Counted from the first letter of the stretch, positions 7,781-15,293 are shown. The stretch is 43,524 bases of DNA from Bacillota bacterium (GCA_023417635.1 JAEZFF010000083.1:1-43524), one strand, 5' to 3'. The notes: generated by a model not told the origin, from the sequence alone. Translations and numbers: made by a program.

Positions 7781-8248
7781 GGGTTCAAGCCCGCGATAGA
7801 GCTTAATATGAAAAAACGGCCTAACCATTTTTGGCTAAACTGTTCTTCATTTTGGTGCGAGAAGAAGGACTCAGCGCCTGCTATGCAGGTTTGCGGCACA
7901 GCTGCCGTTCCGCTCTTCGCTAAAGAAGTGCCACAGGCACTTCTTTAAAACGCTCAGACCCTTTTGGGTTCAAGTCCAATAGAGCTTAATATGAAAAAAC
8001 AGCCTAACCACTTTCGGTTAAGCTGTTTTTTATCTTTGGTGCGAGAAGAGGGACCCAGCGCCTGCTGCGCGGGTTTCCGGCTTGCGGCACAGCTGCCGCG
8101 CCGCTCTTCGCTAAAGAAGTGCCACAGGCACTTCTTCAAAACGCTCAGACCCTTTCGGGTTCAAGTCCAATAGAGCTTAATATAAAAAAAAACAGCCTAA
8201 CCACTTTCGGTTAAGCTGTTCTTTATCTTTGGTGCGAGAAGAGGGACT
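7781..8248 (-). repeat. Tandem repeat array carrying tRNA-Leu 3' ends and terminators
   Basis: Two full units (7781-7965, 185 bp; 7966-8156, 191 bp) and a third, partial unit (8157-8248) that runs into the intact tRNA-Leu. Each unit begins GGGTTCAAG on the plus strand. Read on the minus strand, each holds a copy of the tRNA end CTTCTCGCACCA, then a terminator hairpin with the AACAGC/GCTGTT-type stem and a T run, then AAGCTCTAT. The full units also contain a perfect hairpin AAAGAAGTGCC-ACA-GGCACTTCTTT (7922-7946 in the first) and a GCGGCA-CAGC-TGCCG(C) hairpin. There is no credible gene inside. The units may be decayed tRNA duplicates, attachment-site scars or a small structured RNA family. 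Confidence 0.8.
8184..8220 (-). terminator. Rho-independent terminator of tRNA-Leu
   Basis: On the minus strand, AACAGCTTAACC pairs with GGTTAGGCTGTT (one mismatch) around a 6-nt loop and runs into nine T residues. It lies about 10 nt after the tRNA CCA end. Two diverged copies, at about 7813-7843 and 7994-8029, lie in the repeat units downstream. Confidence 0.88.
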
Positions 8249-8320
8249 TGAACCCTCATGGACTTTTAGTCATCCACAAGAACCTGAATCTTGCGCGTCT
8301 GCCAATTTCGCCATTCTCGC
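8230..8320 (-). tRNA. tRNA-Leu (anticodon CAG), CCA encoded
   Basis: The minus strand folds as a class II tRNA. The acceptor GCGAGAA (8320-8314) pairs with TTCTCGC (8240-8234), followed by discriminator A and an encoded CCA (8232-8230). The anticodon stem CAAGA/TCTTG holds the loop TTCAGGT, giving anticodon CAG, which reads CUG. A long variable arm follows, and the T arm is GAGGGTTCAAGTCCCTC. With the CCA it is 91 nt, normal for tRNA-Leu. Confidence 0.96.
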
Positions 8321-8334
8321 AAACCGACTTTTCA

Positions 8335-8363
8335 AGTTTATCATGTGGTTCGCATTTTGTCAA
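8335..8363 (-). promoter_or_regulatory. Promoter of tRNA-Leu
   Basis: On the minus strand there is a perfect TTGACA (8363-8358), a 17-bp spacer and TAAACT (8340-8335). The -10 box lies about 15 bp before the mature tRNA 5' end. Confidence 0.85.
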
Positions 8364-8393
8364 GAGATTCCGGCGAAAAAAGGTAAAACTTAT

Positions 8394-9452
8394 TTACAGC
8401 CAGACTACGGTTCCCGCGCTGGGCGCTGCGGTGCCCGGTTTGGAGAGCCAGCCTTGCTTTTCTGCAGTCAGTGCAGAAATAAGCCAGCACACAAGGCTTT
8501 CGGCGCCTTCGTTCTCGTTTGGCCCGTGTTCTGTTAATCCATCTCGGCAGCCGCCTGTTTCTGTATCAATCATCAGAAGATGCTGGGCGTTCCCTCCAAG
8601 GTACCATTGAAAGCACTGCTGTGCCCGCTTTTGGTAGTTCTCATTCCCCGTTAGCTGAAAGGCTTTCAGCAGGGCAAGCATTGTACTGCAGGCTTCTACC
8701 GGCTGCTGGTCATACCGGGCTGGTGTGCCGCCCCGTTCAAACCATCCCTTGCATCCGATGGGCGAAAAAATATTGCCGCGAAATGTAGTTTCCGTCAAGA
8801 AATCGAGGCTTTCAAGACCGATTTCTGCTTGGATACGTTCATCACTAAATGCGCAAAGTATGGCAAGAGGGAAAATGCCGCTGCAGTAAGTCATCTTTTC
8901 TTCGAACCAGTGCCAGTCTTCCCTGCGAACCTGCAGATATGTATCCGCAAGGGAATCGCGAAGCATCGTAAGCTGCGGCCGGGATTCCGTCTGGTTCCAC
9001 AGCGTCAGTCCCACAAGCGCATAGGCTTTGCTTTTTGGGAAAGTTAAGCTGGAGCATCCTGTGTAAGTGCGCCGCAGAAGCTTTTCGGCACAGGCACGTA
9101 TATAGGCGGGAAGCCTGCTGCGGGAAGTGAGGTATCCAAGTGCAAACAGGCATCGGCCGAAGCTGTCTTCCGAACCGCGCTTTTCCAGAAATCTGTGGCT
9201 GTAACTCATAAAATTGCGAAACCAGCGGCCTTTTTCCGCATAGATTAAAAAGCTGAGGCAGCGAATCAGAAGCTCTTCGTATTTGCTTTCCGGCGAGCGC
9301 TCGTACAGCATGGCCGCGAGGATTGAAGCACGTGCGTTGTCATCTGCCGTATATCCTTCCGACGGATCCGGTATGCCGAACACGGCGTGTTGAAACATAC
9401 CGGTATCGTCGGTCAGGCGAAAAAGGTAGCGGGTGTCGATCTTTTTGGTCAT
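8394..9452 (-). CDS. Six-hairpin glycosidase-like protein
   Basis: 352-residue cytosolic protein that looks all-helical, with the conserved segment HAVFGIPDPSEGYTADDNARA near residues 23-43. As I recall it, this segment occurs in (alpha/alpha)6-barrel proteins encoded beside, or fused to, GT4 glycosyltransferases in GH130 gene clusters. Other family-like stretches are GRWFRNFMSY, SEDSFGRCLFALGY, FFxPIGC-like FSPIGCKGW and NENEGAESL. No signal peptide is visible. The start codon overlaps the stop of the upstream glycosyltransferase (ATGA), so translation is coupled. The role is inferred from context: a hydrolase or processing factor acting on the glycan made or used by this operon. It is the last gene of the operon, and no terminator is visible before the tRNA promoter. 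Confidence 0.8.
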   Translation of the reverse strand: MTKKIDTRYLFRLTDDTGMFQHAVFGIPDPSEGYTADDNARASILAAMLYERSPESKYEELLIRCLSFLIYAEKGRWFRNFMSYSHRFLEKRGSEDSFGRCLFALGYLTSRSRLPAYIRACAEKLLRRTYTGCSSLTFPKSKAYALVGLTLWNQTESRPQLTMLRDSLADTYLQVRREDWHWFEEKMTYCSGIFPLAILCAFSDERIQAEIGLESLDFLTETTFRGNIFSPIGCKGWFERGGTPARYDQQPVEACSTMLALLKAFQLTGNENYQKRAQQCFQWYLGGNAQHLLMIDTETGGCRDGLTEHGPNENEGAESLVCWLISALTAEKQGWLSKPGTAAPSAGTVVWL

Positions 9453-10624
9453 TCGCAGCTCCTTCCTTTTGTGGAAAGGGCGTCGCAGAAAACGGAAAAA
9501 TATTTTTCTGCAACGCGGCTCCAGGTCATTTCTTTGCCGAGTGCCAGAGTCTTCTGCTCCATTTCCGTTTGCTTTTCCGGATGCTCCAGCACTTCAAGAA
9601 TACATTTTGCGAGGGATGGAGCATTTCGGAATTTTGCCAGAAGCCCGCGCCCTTCCGCAAGCATTTCCTGCGCATAAGGGTAGGGGGTGGAAACAATCAC
9701 ACACCCGTAGCCAACGGCATAGGCTAAGGTGCCGCTTACCGCCTGCTCTTTCCCTAGGTATGGAGTCATGTAGACGTCTGAAAGGCAGAGGTACCGTATA
9801 ATTTCTTCCTTTGTAAGGTAGCGGTTCACAAAGCGGACGTTATTTTCGATACCGAGATCCGTCACGGCTTGTTCCAGGCTTTCCCGGTATTTTTCACCGT
9901 CGCGGCTGCGTATGACGGGGTGCGTCTGGCCGAGAATCAGGTACAGAACTTCCGGATGCTTTTTTGCAGCCCGCGCAATTGCTTCTATGCCGTACAGCAG
10001 GCCTTTTCCGGGGCTTATCAGCCCAAAAGTGCTCACAATAAACCGCCCTTCCAGGCCATTTCGCTTTTTCAGCACATCCCGGTCTTCCATAGGAAATTCC
10101 GGCACGCCATGATGAATAACAGCAATTTTTTCCGGATTTGCTCCATAGATTTCTTCAAGAATTTTAACAGAAGAGCCCGACATGGTTACAAGTTTCCGGC
10201 AGCCCTCGGCTAGAGCATGAATGATTTCAAACTGTTTCTTTGTTGGCTTTGGGAGAACAGTATGCAGGGTTATCAGGTACGGAATTTTCAGCTTTTTTGT
10301 CAGTTTTAAAAGATATTCGCCATACTTGCCGCCATAAATACCAAACTCATGCTCAATCATCAGAAGATCTGCACCGGAAGAATTGATTTTTTCGGCTGTT
10401 TCCGTGTACGCATCCGGATTTTGCTGCTCGAGAATCAAAGAAACCTCTGGGGGATAATCATAATCGCTGTCACTTACAGCGGCAATGCTTGAACTTACCC
10501 GACCGGCTGTATGAAGCGCGCCGACCAGGTCTTGGGTAAATGTGGCAATTCCGCATGCTCGGGGTGGGTAAGTGCTGAGGAACAAAACTTTTAACTGTTT
10601 TTTGCTTTTCAAAAATAGGTCCAT
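9449..10624 (-). CDS. GT4-family glycosyltransferase (GT-B fold)
   Basis: 391-residue glycosyltransferase, probably transferring mannose or a related sugar from a nucleotide sugar. The N-terminal domain starts VLFLSTYPPRACGIATFTQDL, with the glycine-rich loop typical of GT4. The C-terminal domain has ISPGKGLLYGIEA and the donor-site region YLGKEQAVSGTLAYAVGYGCVIVST, where an E-x7-E-like acidic motif is not obvious. IEHEFGIYGG near residue 95 is characteristic of the subgroup found next to GH130 genes. No signal peptide or transmembrane segment is seen, so it acts in the cytosol. On the minus strand AAAGG sits directly against ATG 10624, unusually close. It is flanked by the nucleotidyltransferase and the glycosidase-like gene in the same operon. 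Confidence 0.88.
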   Translation of the reverse strand: MDLFLKSKKQLKVLFLSTYPPRACGIATFTQDLVGALHTAGRVSSSIAAVSDSDYDYPPEVSLILEQQNPDAYTETAEKINSSGADLLMIEHEFGIYGGKYGEYLLKLTKKLKIPYLITLHTVLPKPTKKQFEIIHALAEGCRKLVTMSGSSVKILEEIYGANPEKIAVIHHGVPEFPMEDRDVLKKRNGLEGRFIVSTFGLISPGKGLLYGIEAIARAAKKHPEVLYLILGQTHPVIRSRDGEKYRESLEQAVTDLGIENNVRFVNRYLTKEEIIRYLCLSDVYMTPYLGKEQAVSGTLAYAVGYGCVIVSTPYPYAQEMLAEGRGLLAKFRNAPSLAKCILEVLEHPEKQTEMEQKTLALGKEMTWSRVAEKYFSVFCDALSTKGRSCE

Positions 10625-10636
10625 CCTTTCTTTTCG

Positions 10637-11677
10637 TTATGCGAACGGAAGTTTGCTTTCCGGTGAATAAATCGTGTGGTCGCACTGTGTACCGCTTTCC
10701 ATGCGGCATCCGGAGGTGACAACGGAGTGGTCTACGTCAACTCCGCTTCCAACTGAAACATCATTCCAAATGATGCTGTTGCGGATTTCACATCCACGCC
10801 CTGCCTGGAAACCGTCGCCTATTACCACATTTGGCCCAATGACGGCGTTGGCTCCGATGTGAACGTTGCGGCCCAACCACACCGGTCCGGTGATTTTTGC
10901 GCTTGAGTCAAGTTCCGCACTTTCTACCCCGTAAACTTTGTCGTTTCGAAAGTCATTTTCTGTAACAGTGCATAGGCCATCGAAAATATCTTTGTGTGCC
11001 TGCACATACTTTTGGGGTGTGCCAATGTCAATCCAGTAGCCGCCGCCGCGGTAAACGCTCATGTGATACCCCTTTTTAAGAAGCAGAGGGAATGTGTCAC
11101 GTTCCACAGAAATAGGCTTTCCTTCCGGAATCAGGTCAAGGACTTTTGGCTCAAAAACATAGATGCCGGCGTTAATATAGTTCGATTTTTCTTCACCTGG
11201 TTTTGGCTTTTCTGTAAATGAAACGATTCTATCATTAGAATCATATTCAATTACCCCGTAGCTGGATGGATTTTTAACCTGTGAAGCGGCGATGGTCACA
11301 TCCGCTTTGCTGCTGTGATGAAATTCTACAAGCTTTTTTAAGTCAAAATTGCTTAAAATATCTGAGTTGAAAATTAGAAAAGTATCGTCAAAGTATTTTT
11401 GACAGTTTTTTATGGCTCCGCCTGTGCCAAGAGGCTTCTCTTCACAGATGCAATGTATTTTCATACCACGGCGGCATTCTTCACCAAAATACCGTTCAAT
11501 GCAGTCTGAGCAGTAGCAGGTACTGAGGATGATTTCCTTTACCCCGCAGCGCTTTAGTTCCCGCACACTGCGTTCCAGGAGCGGTACCCCCATAATCGGG
11601 ACCATAGGCTTCGGAAGGTGGTTTGTCAGAGGCTTCAGCCTGGTGCCCATGCCTCCGGCCAGAAATAGTGCTTTCAC
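10637..11677 (-). CDS. Sugar-1-phosphate nucleotidyltransferase, mannose-1-phosphate guanylyltransferase-like
   Basis: 346-residue enzyme that should couple a sugar 1-phosphate to NTP, giving a nucleotide sugar. The N-terminal Rossmann-like domain carries the pyrophosphorylase signature LAGGMGTRLKPLT (6-18), LPKPMVPI, GTGGAI and FNSDILS. FTEKP and NAGIYVF follow, then GGYWIDIGTPQKY. From about residue 255 there is a left-handed beta-helix of hexapeptide repeats (GPVWLGRNVHIGANAVIGPN). This layout fits bacterial mannose-1-phosphate guanylyltransferases and related glucose enzymes; the donor base cannot be read from the sequence. Start is GTG 11677 (GTGAAAGCA) with AAAGGA about 8-10 nt upstream. 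It lies between the GH130 and GT4 genes. Confidence 0.88.
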   Translation of the reverse strand: MKALFLAGGMGTRLKPLTNHLPKPMVPIMGVPLLERSVRELKRCGVKEIILSTCYCSDCIERYFGEECRRGMKIHCICEEKPLGTGGAIKNCQKYFDDTFLIFNSDILSNFDLKKLVEFHHSSKADVTIAASQVKNPSSYGVIEYDSNDRIVSFTEKPKPGEEKSNYINAGIYVFEPKVLDLIPEGKPISVERDTFPLLLKKGYHMSVYRGGGYWIDIGTPQKYVQAHKDIFDGLCTVTENDFRNDKVYGVESAELDSSAKITGPVWLGRNVHIGANAVIGPNVVIGDGFQAGRGCEIRNSIIWNDVSVGSGVDVDHSVVTSGCRMESGTQCDHTIYSPESKLPFA

Positions 11678-11715
11678 GGTTTTTCATCCTTTCTTAAAAA
11701 CGATTAATTCGGGTG

Positions 11716-12732
11716 CTAGAAAATTCCTGTGGCAGACTGCCCGGGGCAGCTTTTAATATATTCCAGCAGGTCACTGAGGGATGCTGTTGCAAGGCAGATG
11801 CTGGTGTCGGCAGCACCGTAATAAATACGCACGGTTCCGCTTGCTTTATCCAAAATCCAGCCACAGGGAAAGACAACGTCGCGTACATCGCCTTCCTGCT
11901 CATAGATTTCCTGTGGCCCAAAAATCCATTCGTCACTGCGGCGCAGTACTTTTTCCGGATTTTCCAAGTCTAACAGGGCAAGCCCAAGCCGGTAGAGACT
12001 TCCGGAGGCAGTCTGGCGAACACCATGGTAAAGAATGAGCCATCCGTCAGGCGTTTCCAAAGGTGGTGCACAAAGGCCAATTTTGTTTGCGTCCCACCAG
12101 GCGCCGCGCCGTGCATTGATGAGGATGCGGTGGTCGCCCCAATATTTCAGGTCGGAAGAGCAGGAAAGCCAGATGTGTGCACCGGGGCCTGTTTCCTGTG
12201 AACCGCTGAAATGCGCGCCGATTGGTCTGTGAATTAAAAGCCATTTTTCTTTAAAACGGCGAGGGAAAAGCGAAGCGTCTTTATCTTCCGGCGGCATAAT
12301 GGAACCGGCTTTGTGGAAGGTCGTAAAATCTTTTGTAGTCGCAAGCGAAACGGTCGGCCCGGCAGGCGAGTAGGCAGTGTATACTACCGCCCACTCGTCC
12401 AGCTCGTCAATTCGCGTAATGCGTGGGTCTTCAATCCCCCACGATTCTTCTGGAAAATCGCGGCTTGCTTCCAAGGTGGGCCAATGGTCAATCTTCCAGT
12501 CGGTAACACCGTTTTCACTGATTGCTTTTGTCAGGTGGGAAAAGCCGCGGCGGTCTTCAACGCGTGCCAGAAGAAGGGTTTTATTATCATAAACCGTAGC
12601 AGCCGGGTTGAATACAGTGTTCACTGCGTAAGGCCAGTCTTTTGCGGTCAGTATCGGGTTGCTGGGGCAGCGGGTAAAAAGTTCGCGGTAGGTATTTCCG
12701 CTGCTTTTCAGTCTTGTTTCAAATGTCGGCAT
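11716..12732 (-). CDS. GH130 family protein (beta-mannoside phosphorylase-like)
   Basis: 338-residue five-bladed beta-propeller protein of glycoside hydrolase family 130. Members phosphorolyse beta-1,2- or beta-1,4-mannosides, releasing mannose 1-phosphate; eukaryotic relatives in Leishmania build mannogen. Family motifs are CPSNPIL near residue 22, VFNPAATVYDNKTLLLARVEDRRGFS (40-65), the catalytic-Asp region WGIEDPRIT (about 98-106), LFPRRF, WDANKIG, LIYHG-like LILYHGV and RIYYGAADTSICLATA near the C-terminus. No signal peptide is present, so it is intracellular. AGAAAGGT lies upstream of ATG 12732. It is the first gene of the minus-strand operon; the product mannose 1-phosphate is the natural substrate of the next gene's enzyme. 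Confidence 0.92.
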   Translation of the reverse strand: MPTFETRLKSSGNTYRELFTRCPSNPILTAKDWPYAVNTVFNPAATVYDNKTLLLARVEDRRGFSHLTKAISENGVTDWKIDHWPTLEASRDFPEESWGIEDPRITRIDELDEWAVVYTAYSPAGPTVSLATTKDFTTFHKAGSIMPPEDKDASLFPRRFKEKWLLIHRPIGAHFSGSQETGPGAHIWLSCSSDLKYWGDHRILINARRGAWWDANKIGLCAPPLETPDGWLILYHGVRQTASGSLYRLGLALLDLENPEKVLRRSDEWIFGPQEIYEQEGDVRDVVFPCGWILDKASGTVRIYYGAADTSICLATASLSDLLEYIKSCPGQSATGIF

Positions 12733-12809
12733 TACAGTCTACCTTTCTGCGCTGTTGCCGTGTGGCGCAGCAGTGCGGAGTGTAAGGGTTGTTTTATTTT
12801 TATATTCAC

Positions 12810-12838
12810 ACTACATTAGTATTAGACTGTTCTGTGAA
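12810..12838 (-). promoter_or_regulatory. Candidate promoter of the GH130 operon
   Basis: On the minus strand, TTCACA (12838-12833), 17-bp spacer and TGTAGT (12815-12810). The match is only 9 of 12 bases, so this is tentative, but spacing and distance to the start codon are suitable. Confidence 0.35.
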
Positions 12839-12877
12839 AACATTCCTAAAAATAGAAGGTCGTACAAAGCAGCAAAG

Positions 12878-12922
12878 AAACGGAAAACGCCTGCAGCAAA
12901 AAGCTGCAGGCGTTTTCCGTTT
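12878..12922. terminator. Orphan perfect 20-bp hairpin between divergent genes
   Basis: A perfect 20-bp inverted repeat (12878-12897 with 12903-12922) around a 5-nt A loop, with only short T runs on either side (TTTCTTT reading minus). It lies upstream of the minus-strand GH130 operon and far upstream of the plus-strand acyl-CoA synthetase gene, so it ends no annotated gene. It may be a terminator for an unseen transcript, an insulator or a leader element. Confidence 0.6.
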
Positions 12923-13330
12923 GTGAAAAAATGGTGAAGTCCATCTGTTATGAGGACAAAGGCGTAATCAAAATTAGATAGAAATATTTGTGAAAAGAAA
13001 TCTGTTTAACCACTTTGATGTTCTATTATTATTTTACAATGACTTTCCATAAAATTCAATATGATTTTTGCGAAACATTTGTGAAAACTACAATATTGTA
13101 GGATATTACAAAAATAATCCTCTATTCGCTGGAAAAGACTTAACTATAAACATAAAATGAGAATTACAGCAAATATTTGAGTTTGCGACACATTTTTATG
13201 TTGCTTGTTAGAACTAAATATATGATGTGCACATAATAGTATAAATAATTAGCAATATAACCAAATAATTTGTTCGTATTGCTAAAAATCAAAAGAGCGG
13301 CAAAGATTTGATGTCATCCTAAAAAGCCTG
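12923..13330. other. AT-rich intergenic region with regulatory-looking dyads
   Basis: No coding sequence is credible here: frames are short and there is no ribosome binding site. The stretch is far more AT-rich than its surroundings. It contains a perfect 14-bp palindrome CTACAATATTGTAG (13088-13101) and a perfect 9-bp inverted repeat TTAGCAATA (13249-13257) with TATTGCTAA (13277-13285) around a 19-nt spacer. The second lies some 50 bp before the -10 box of the acyl-CoA synthetase gene. These look like regulator binding sites; nothing else was recognised. Confidence 0.6.
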
Positions 13331-13339
13331 TGCTATAAT
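13331..13339 (+). promoter_or_regulatory. Extended -10 promoter of the acyl-CoA synthetase gene
   Basis: TGCTATAAT (13331-13339) is an extended -10 element with a perfect TATAAT. The best -35 candidate, TTGATG (13308-13313), is 20 bp away, too far, so the promoter may depend on the extended -10 or on an activator bound upstream. The predicted start near 13346 leaves a leader of about 130 nt. Confidence 0.65.
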
Positions 13340-13478
13340 TAGCTTTATGCAGTAACACAATATGTGATTATTAAAACCATGTTATGCGGTACAAGATACT
13401 GCATTTTATTTATGATTATTTCGAATCTGTGTATGGAAATATAAATACTACTTAACATAGGGGGAAATTTAAACAGCC

Positions 13479-15146
13479 ATGAATGAAATGATTAACTGCA
13501 CGGTGGGTAAAATGCTGGATTCTGTTGCAGCAAAGTACCCGGATCGCGAGGCCGTAAAATACAATGACAGGCCTTACCGCAGAACCTGGAGCGAATTCCG
13601 CGACGAGTGTGACAAGGCAGCCAAGGGCTTTCTTGCCATGGGTGTAAAAAAGGGCGACCATGTTGCCATTTGGGCTTCTAATGTGCCGGAGTGGCTTATT
13701 ACGCTGTTTGCAACAGCAAAAATTGGCGCGGTGCTTGTCACGGTAAACACCAACTATAAAAAATTTGAGATGGAGTATCTGCTGCAGCAATCCGACACGA
13801 AAGTACTTGTCATGGTTGGCGGCTTCAAAAGCAACGACTACCTTGAAACGATTCATACCCTTTGCCCAACTTTGAAAGACAGCAAGCCTGGAGAACTGAA
13901 TGAACCAAATTTTCCATATTTAAAAACGGTGGTGTTCGTTGGTGAGCAGAAAGTTCCGGGTACACTCCCGTTTAACGAACTTTACCGCCTTGGCGAGTCT
14001 GTAGATGATGCCGAGTACCGGAAACTTGAAGAATCCCTTGACCCGCAGGATGTTATCAATATGCAGTATACGTCTGGCACAACGGGCTTCCCGAAAGGCG
14101 TTATGCTGACGCATTACAATATCATCAACAACGGCAAAAGCATTGGCGACTGCATGAAGTTTACAGAGCAGGACAAGCTTTGCATTACAGTGCCGCTTTT
14201 TCACTGCTTTGGCTTGGTGTTGGCAGTTATGGCATGCCTGACGCACTCTTCTTCTATGGTGCCGGTTGAATTTTTCCGCCCGACCGTGGTGATGAAGGCG
14301 ATTGATGAGGAAGGCTGCACGGCGGTCCATGGTGTTCCGACCATGTTCATTGCAATGCTGGAGCATGAAGATTTTAAAAAATACCATTTTAATAAACTGC
14401 GCACCGGCATTATGGCCGGTTCACCTTGCCCGGAAAAGGTCATGCGCAAGGTGATTAACGAAATGGGTATGCGTGAAATCACTATCACATACGGCGAAAC
14501 GGAAGCTTCCCCTGCCTGTACAATGACGACGACCGATGATCCGCTTGAGGCCCGCGTAAAAACGGTTGGTAAGCTTATGCCGCATGTAGAAGGCAAAATT
14601 ATTGACCCGGAAACCGGGAAAATTCAGCCGGTTAATGTCCCCGGTGAATTCTGTTCACGAGGCTACAATACCATGAAGGGCTATTACAAAATGCCGGAAG
14701 AAACGAAAGAAGCTGTAGACAAGGACGGCTGGCTTCATTCCGGAGATATTGCAGCCGTTGATGAAAATGGCTATTACCGCATTACCGGAAGAATCAAGGA
14801 TATGATTATCCGTGGCGGTGAAAACATTTACCCAAAGGAAATTGAAGAATTCCTTTATACGCACCCGGCCATCAGCGACGTACAGGTAATTGGTGTTCCA
14901 AGCGAAGAATATGGCGAGCAGATTATGGCATGCATTATTCTGAAAAAAGACGCCAGCCTTACCGAAGATGAGGTGCGCGACTATGTAAAGGCAAATCTCG
15001 CGCGTCATAAAATCCCGAAATATGTGAAATTTATGGACGGATTTCCGGTTACGGCAAGCGGAAAGATTCAGAAGTACAAGCTCCGTGAAATGGCCGAAAA
15101 AGAAATTGATCCCAATGATCTTCCTGCTGGTGAAAAAAAACTTTAA
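13479..15146 (+). CDS. Fatty-acyl-CoA synthetase (AMP-binding, medium/long-chain type)
   Basis: 555-residue member of the ANL superfamily that activates a carboxylic acid through an acyl-adenylate and forms its CoA thioester. Motifs are the P-loop YTSGTTGFPKGVMLTH near residue 196, the A5-like YGETEASP near 340, the adenylate-binding HSGDIAAVDENGYYRITGR near 425, IIRGGENIYPKEIE, and the C-terminal catalytic Lys in TASGKIQK near 530. The overall resemblance is to FadD/AlkK-type fatty-acyl-CoA synthetases; chain length cannot be read from the sequence. Start ATG 13479 has AGGGGG 14 nt upstream, a long spacing, so ATG 13488 is less likely but the site is not ideal. It stands just before the fatty-acid synthesis operon, which suggests a role in salvage of exogenous or recycled fatty acids. 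Confidence 0.9.
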   Translation: MNEMINCTVGKMLDSVAAKYPDREAVKYNDRPYRRTWSEFRDECDKAAKGFLAMGVKKGDHVAIWASNVPEWLITLFATAKIGAVLVTVNTNYKKFEMEYLLQQSDTKVLVMVGGFKSNDYLETIHTLCPTLKDSKPGELNEPNFPYLKTVVFVGEQKVPGTLPFNELYRLGESVDDAEYRKLEESLDPQDVINMQYTSGTTGFPKGVMLTHYNIINNGKSIGDCMKFTEQDKLCITVPLFHCFGLVLAVMACLTHSSSMVPVEFFRPTVVMKAIDEEGCTAVHGVPTMFIAMLEHEDFKKYHFNKLRTGIMAGSPCPEKVMRKVINEMGMREITITYGETEASPACTMTTTDDPLEARVKTVGKLMPHVEGKIIDPETGKIQPVNVPGEFCSRGYNTMKGYYKMPEETKEAVDKDGWLHSGDIAAVDENGYYRITGRIKDMIIRGGENIYPKEIEEFLYTHPAISDVQVIGVPSEEYGEQIMACIILKKDASLTEDEVRDYVKANLARHKIPKYVKFMDGFPVTASGKIQKYKLREMAEKEIDPNDLPAGEKKL

Positions 15147-15238
15147 GCTTTTCGGCTTTGAAAAACAGGGAAAATACTTGTGAAAAAATTCACTAATTTA
15201 TGCGGCAGAACACAATAAATTCGAATTTGGAAAATACT

Positions 15239-15293
15239 GCAGCCGAAAATTGAGTACAATAACTAGATGGTATTGTATACTTTCTTCGGCTGC
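15239..15293 (+). promoter_or_regulatory. Promoter/dyad hairpin region upstream of the fatty-acid operon
   Basis: Outer arms GCAGCCGAA (15239-15247) and TTCGGCTGC (15285-15293) are perfectly complementary. Inside is a second dyad, AGTACAATA facing TATTGTATACT. The inner part includes TTGAGT (15250-15255) and TATACT (15276-15281), a possible -35/-10 pair with a long 20-bp spacer. The downstream arm is followed by CTGAATTTTTAG, so the whole may also act as a terminator of the upstream gene. I interpret it as the control region of fabH. No FabT-like or FapR-like consensus was recognised. Confidence 0.5.

Noticed and set aside
7954..8173. Short frames on both strands in the repeat array
   Set aside because: They arise from the repeated hairpins, have no ribosome binding sites and are not consistent between units.
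7781..8248. CRISPR array
   Set aside because: The repeats are far too long (about 185-190 bp), lack unique spacers of equal length, and contain tRNA ends and terminators.
12313..12937. Plus-strand frames opposite and upstream of the GH130 gene
   Set aside because: They lie within the GH130 coding region or over the orphan hairpin and have no ribosome binding site.
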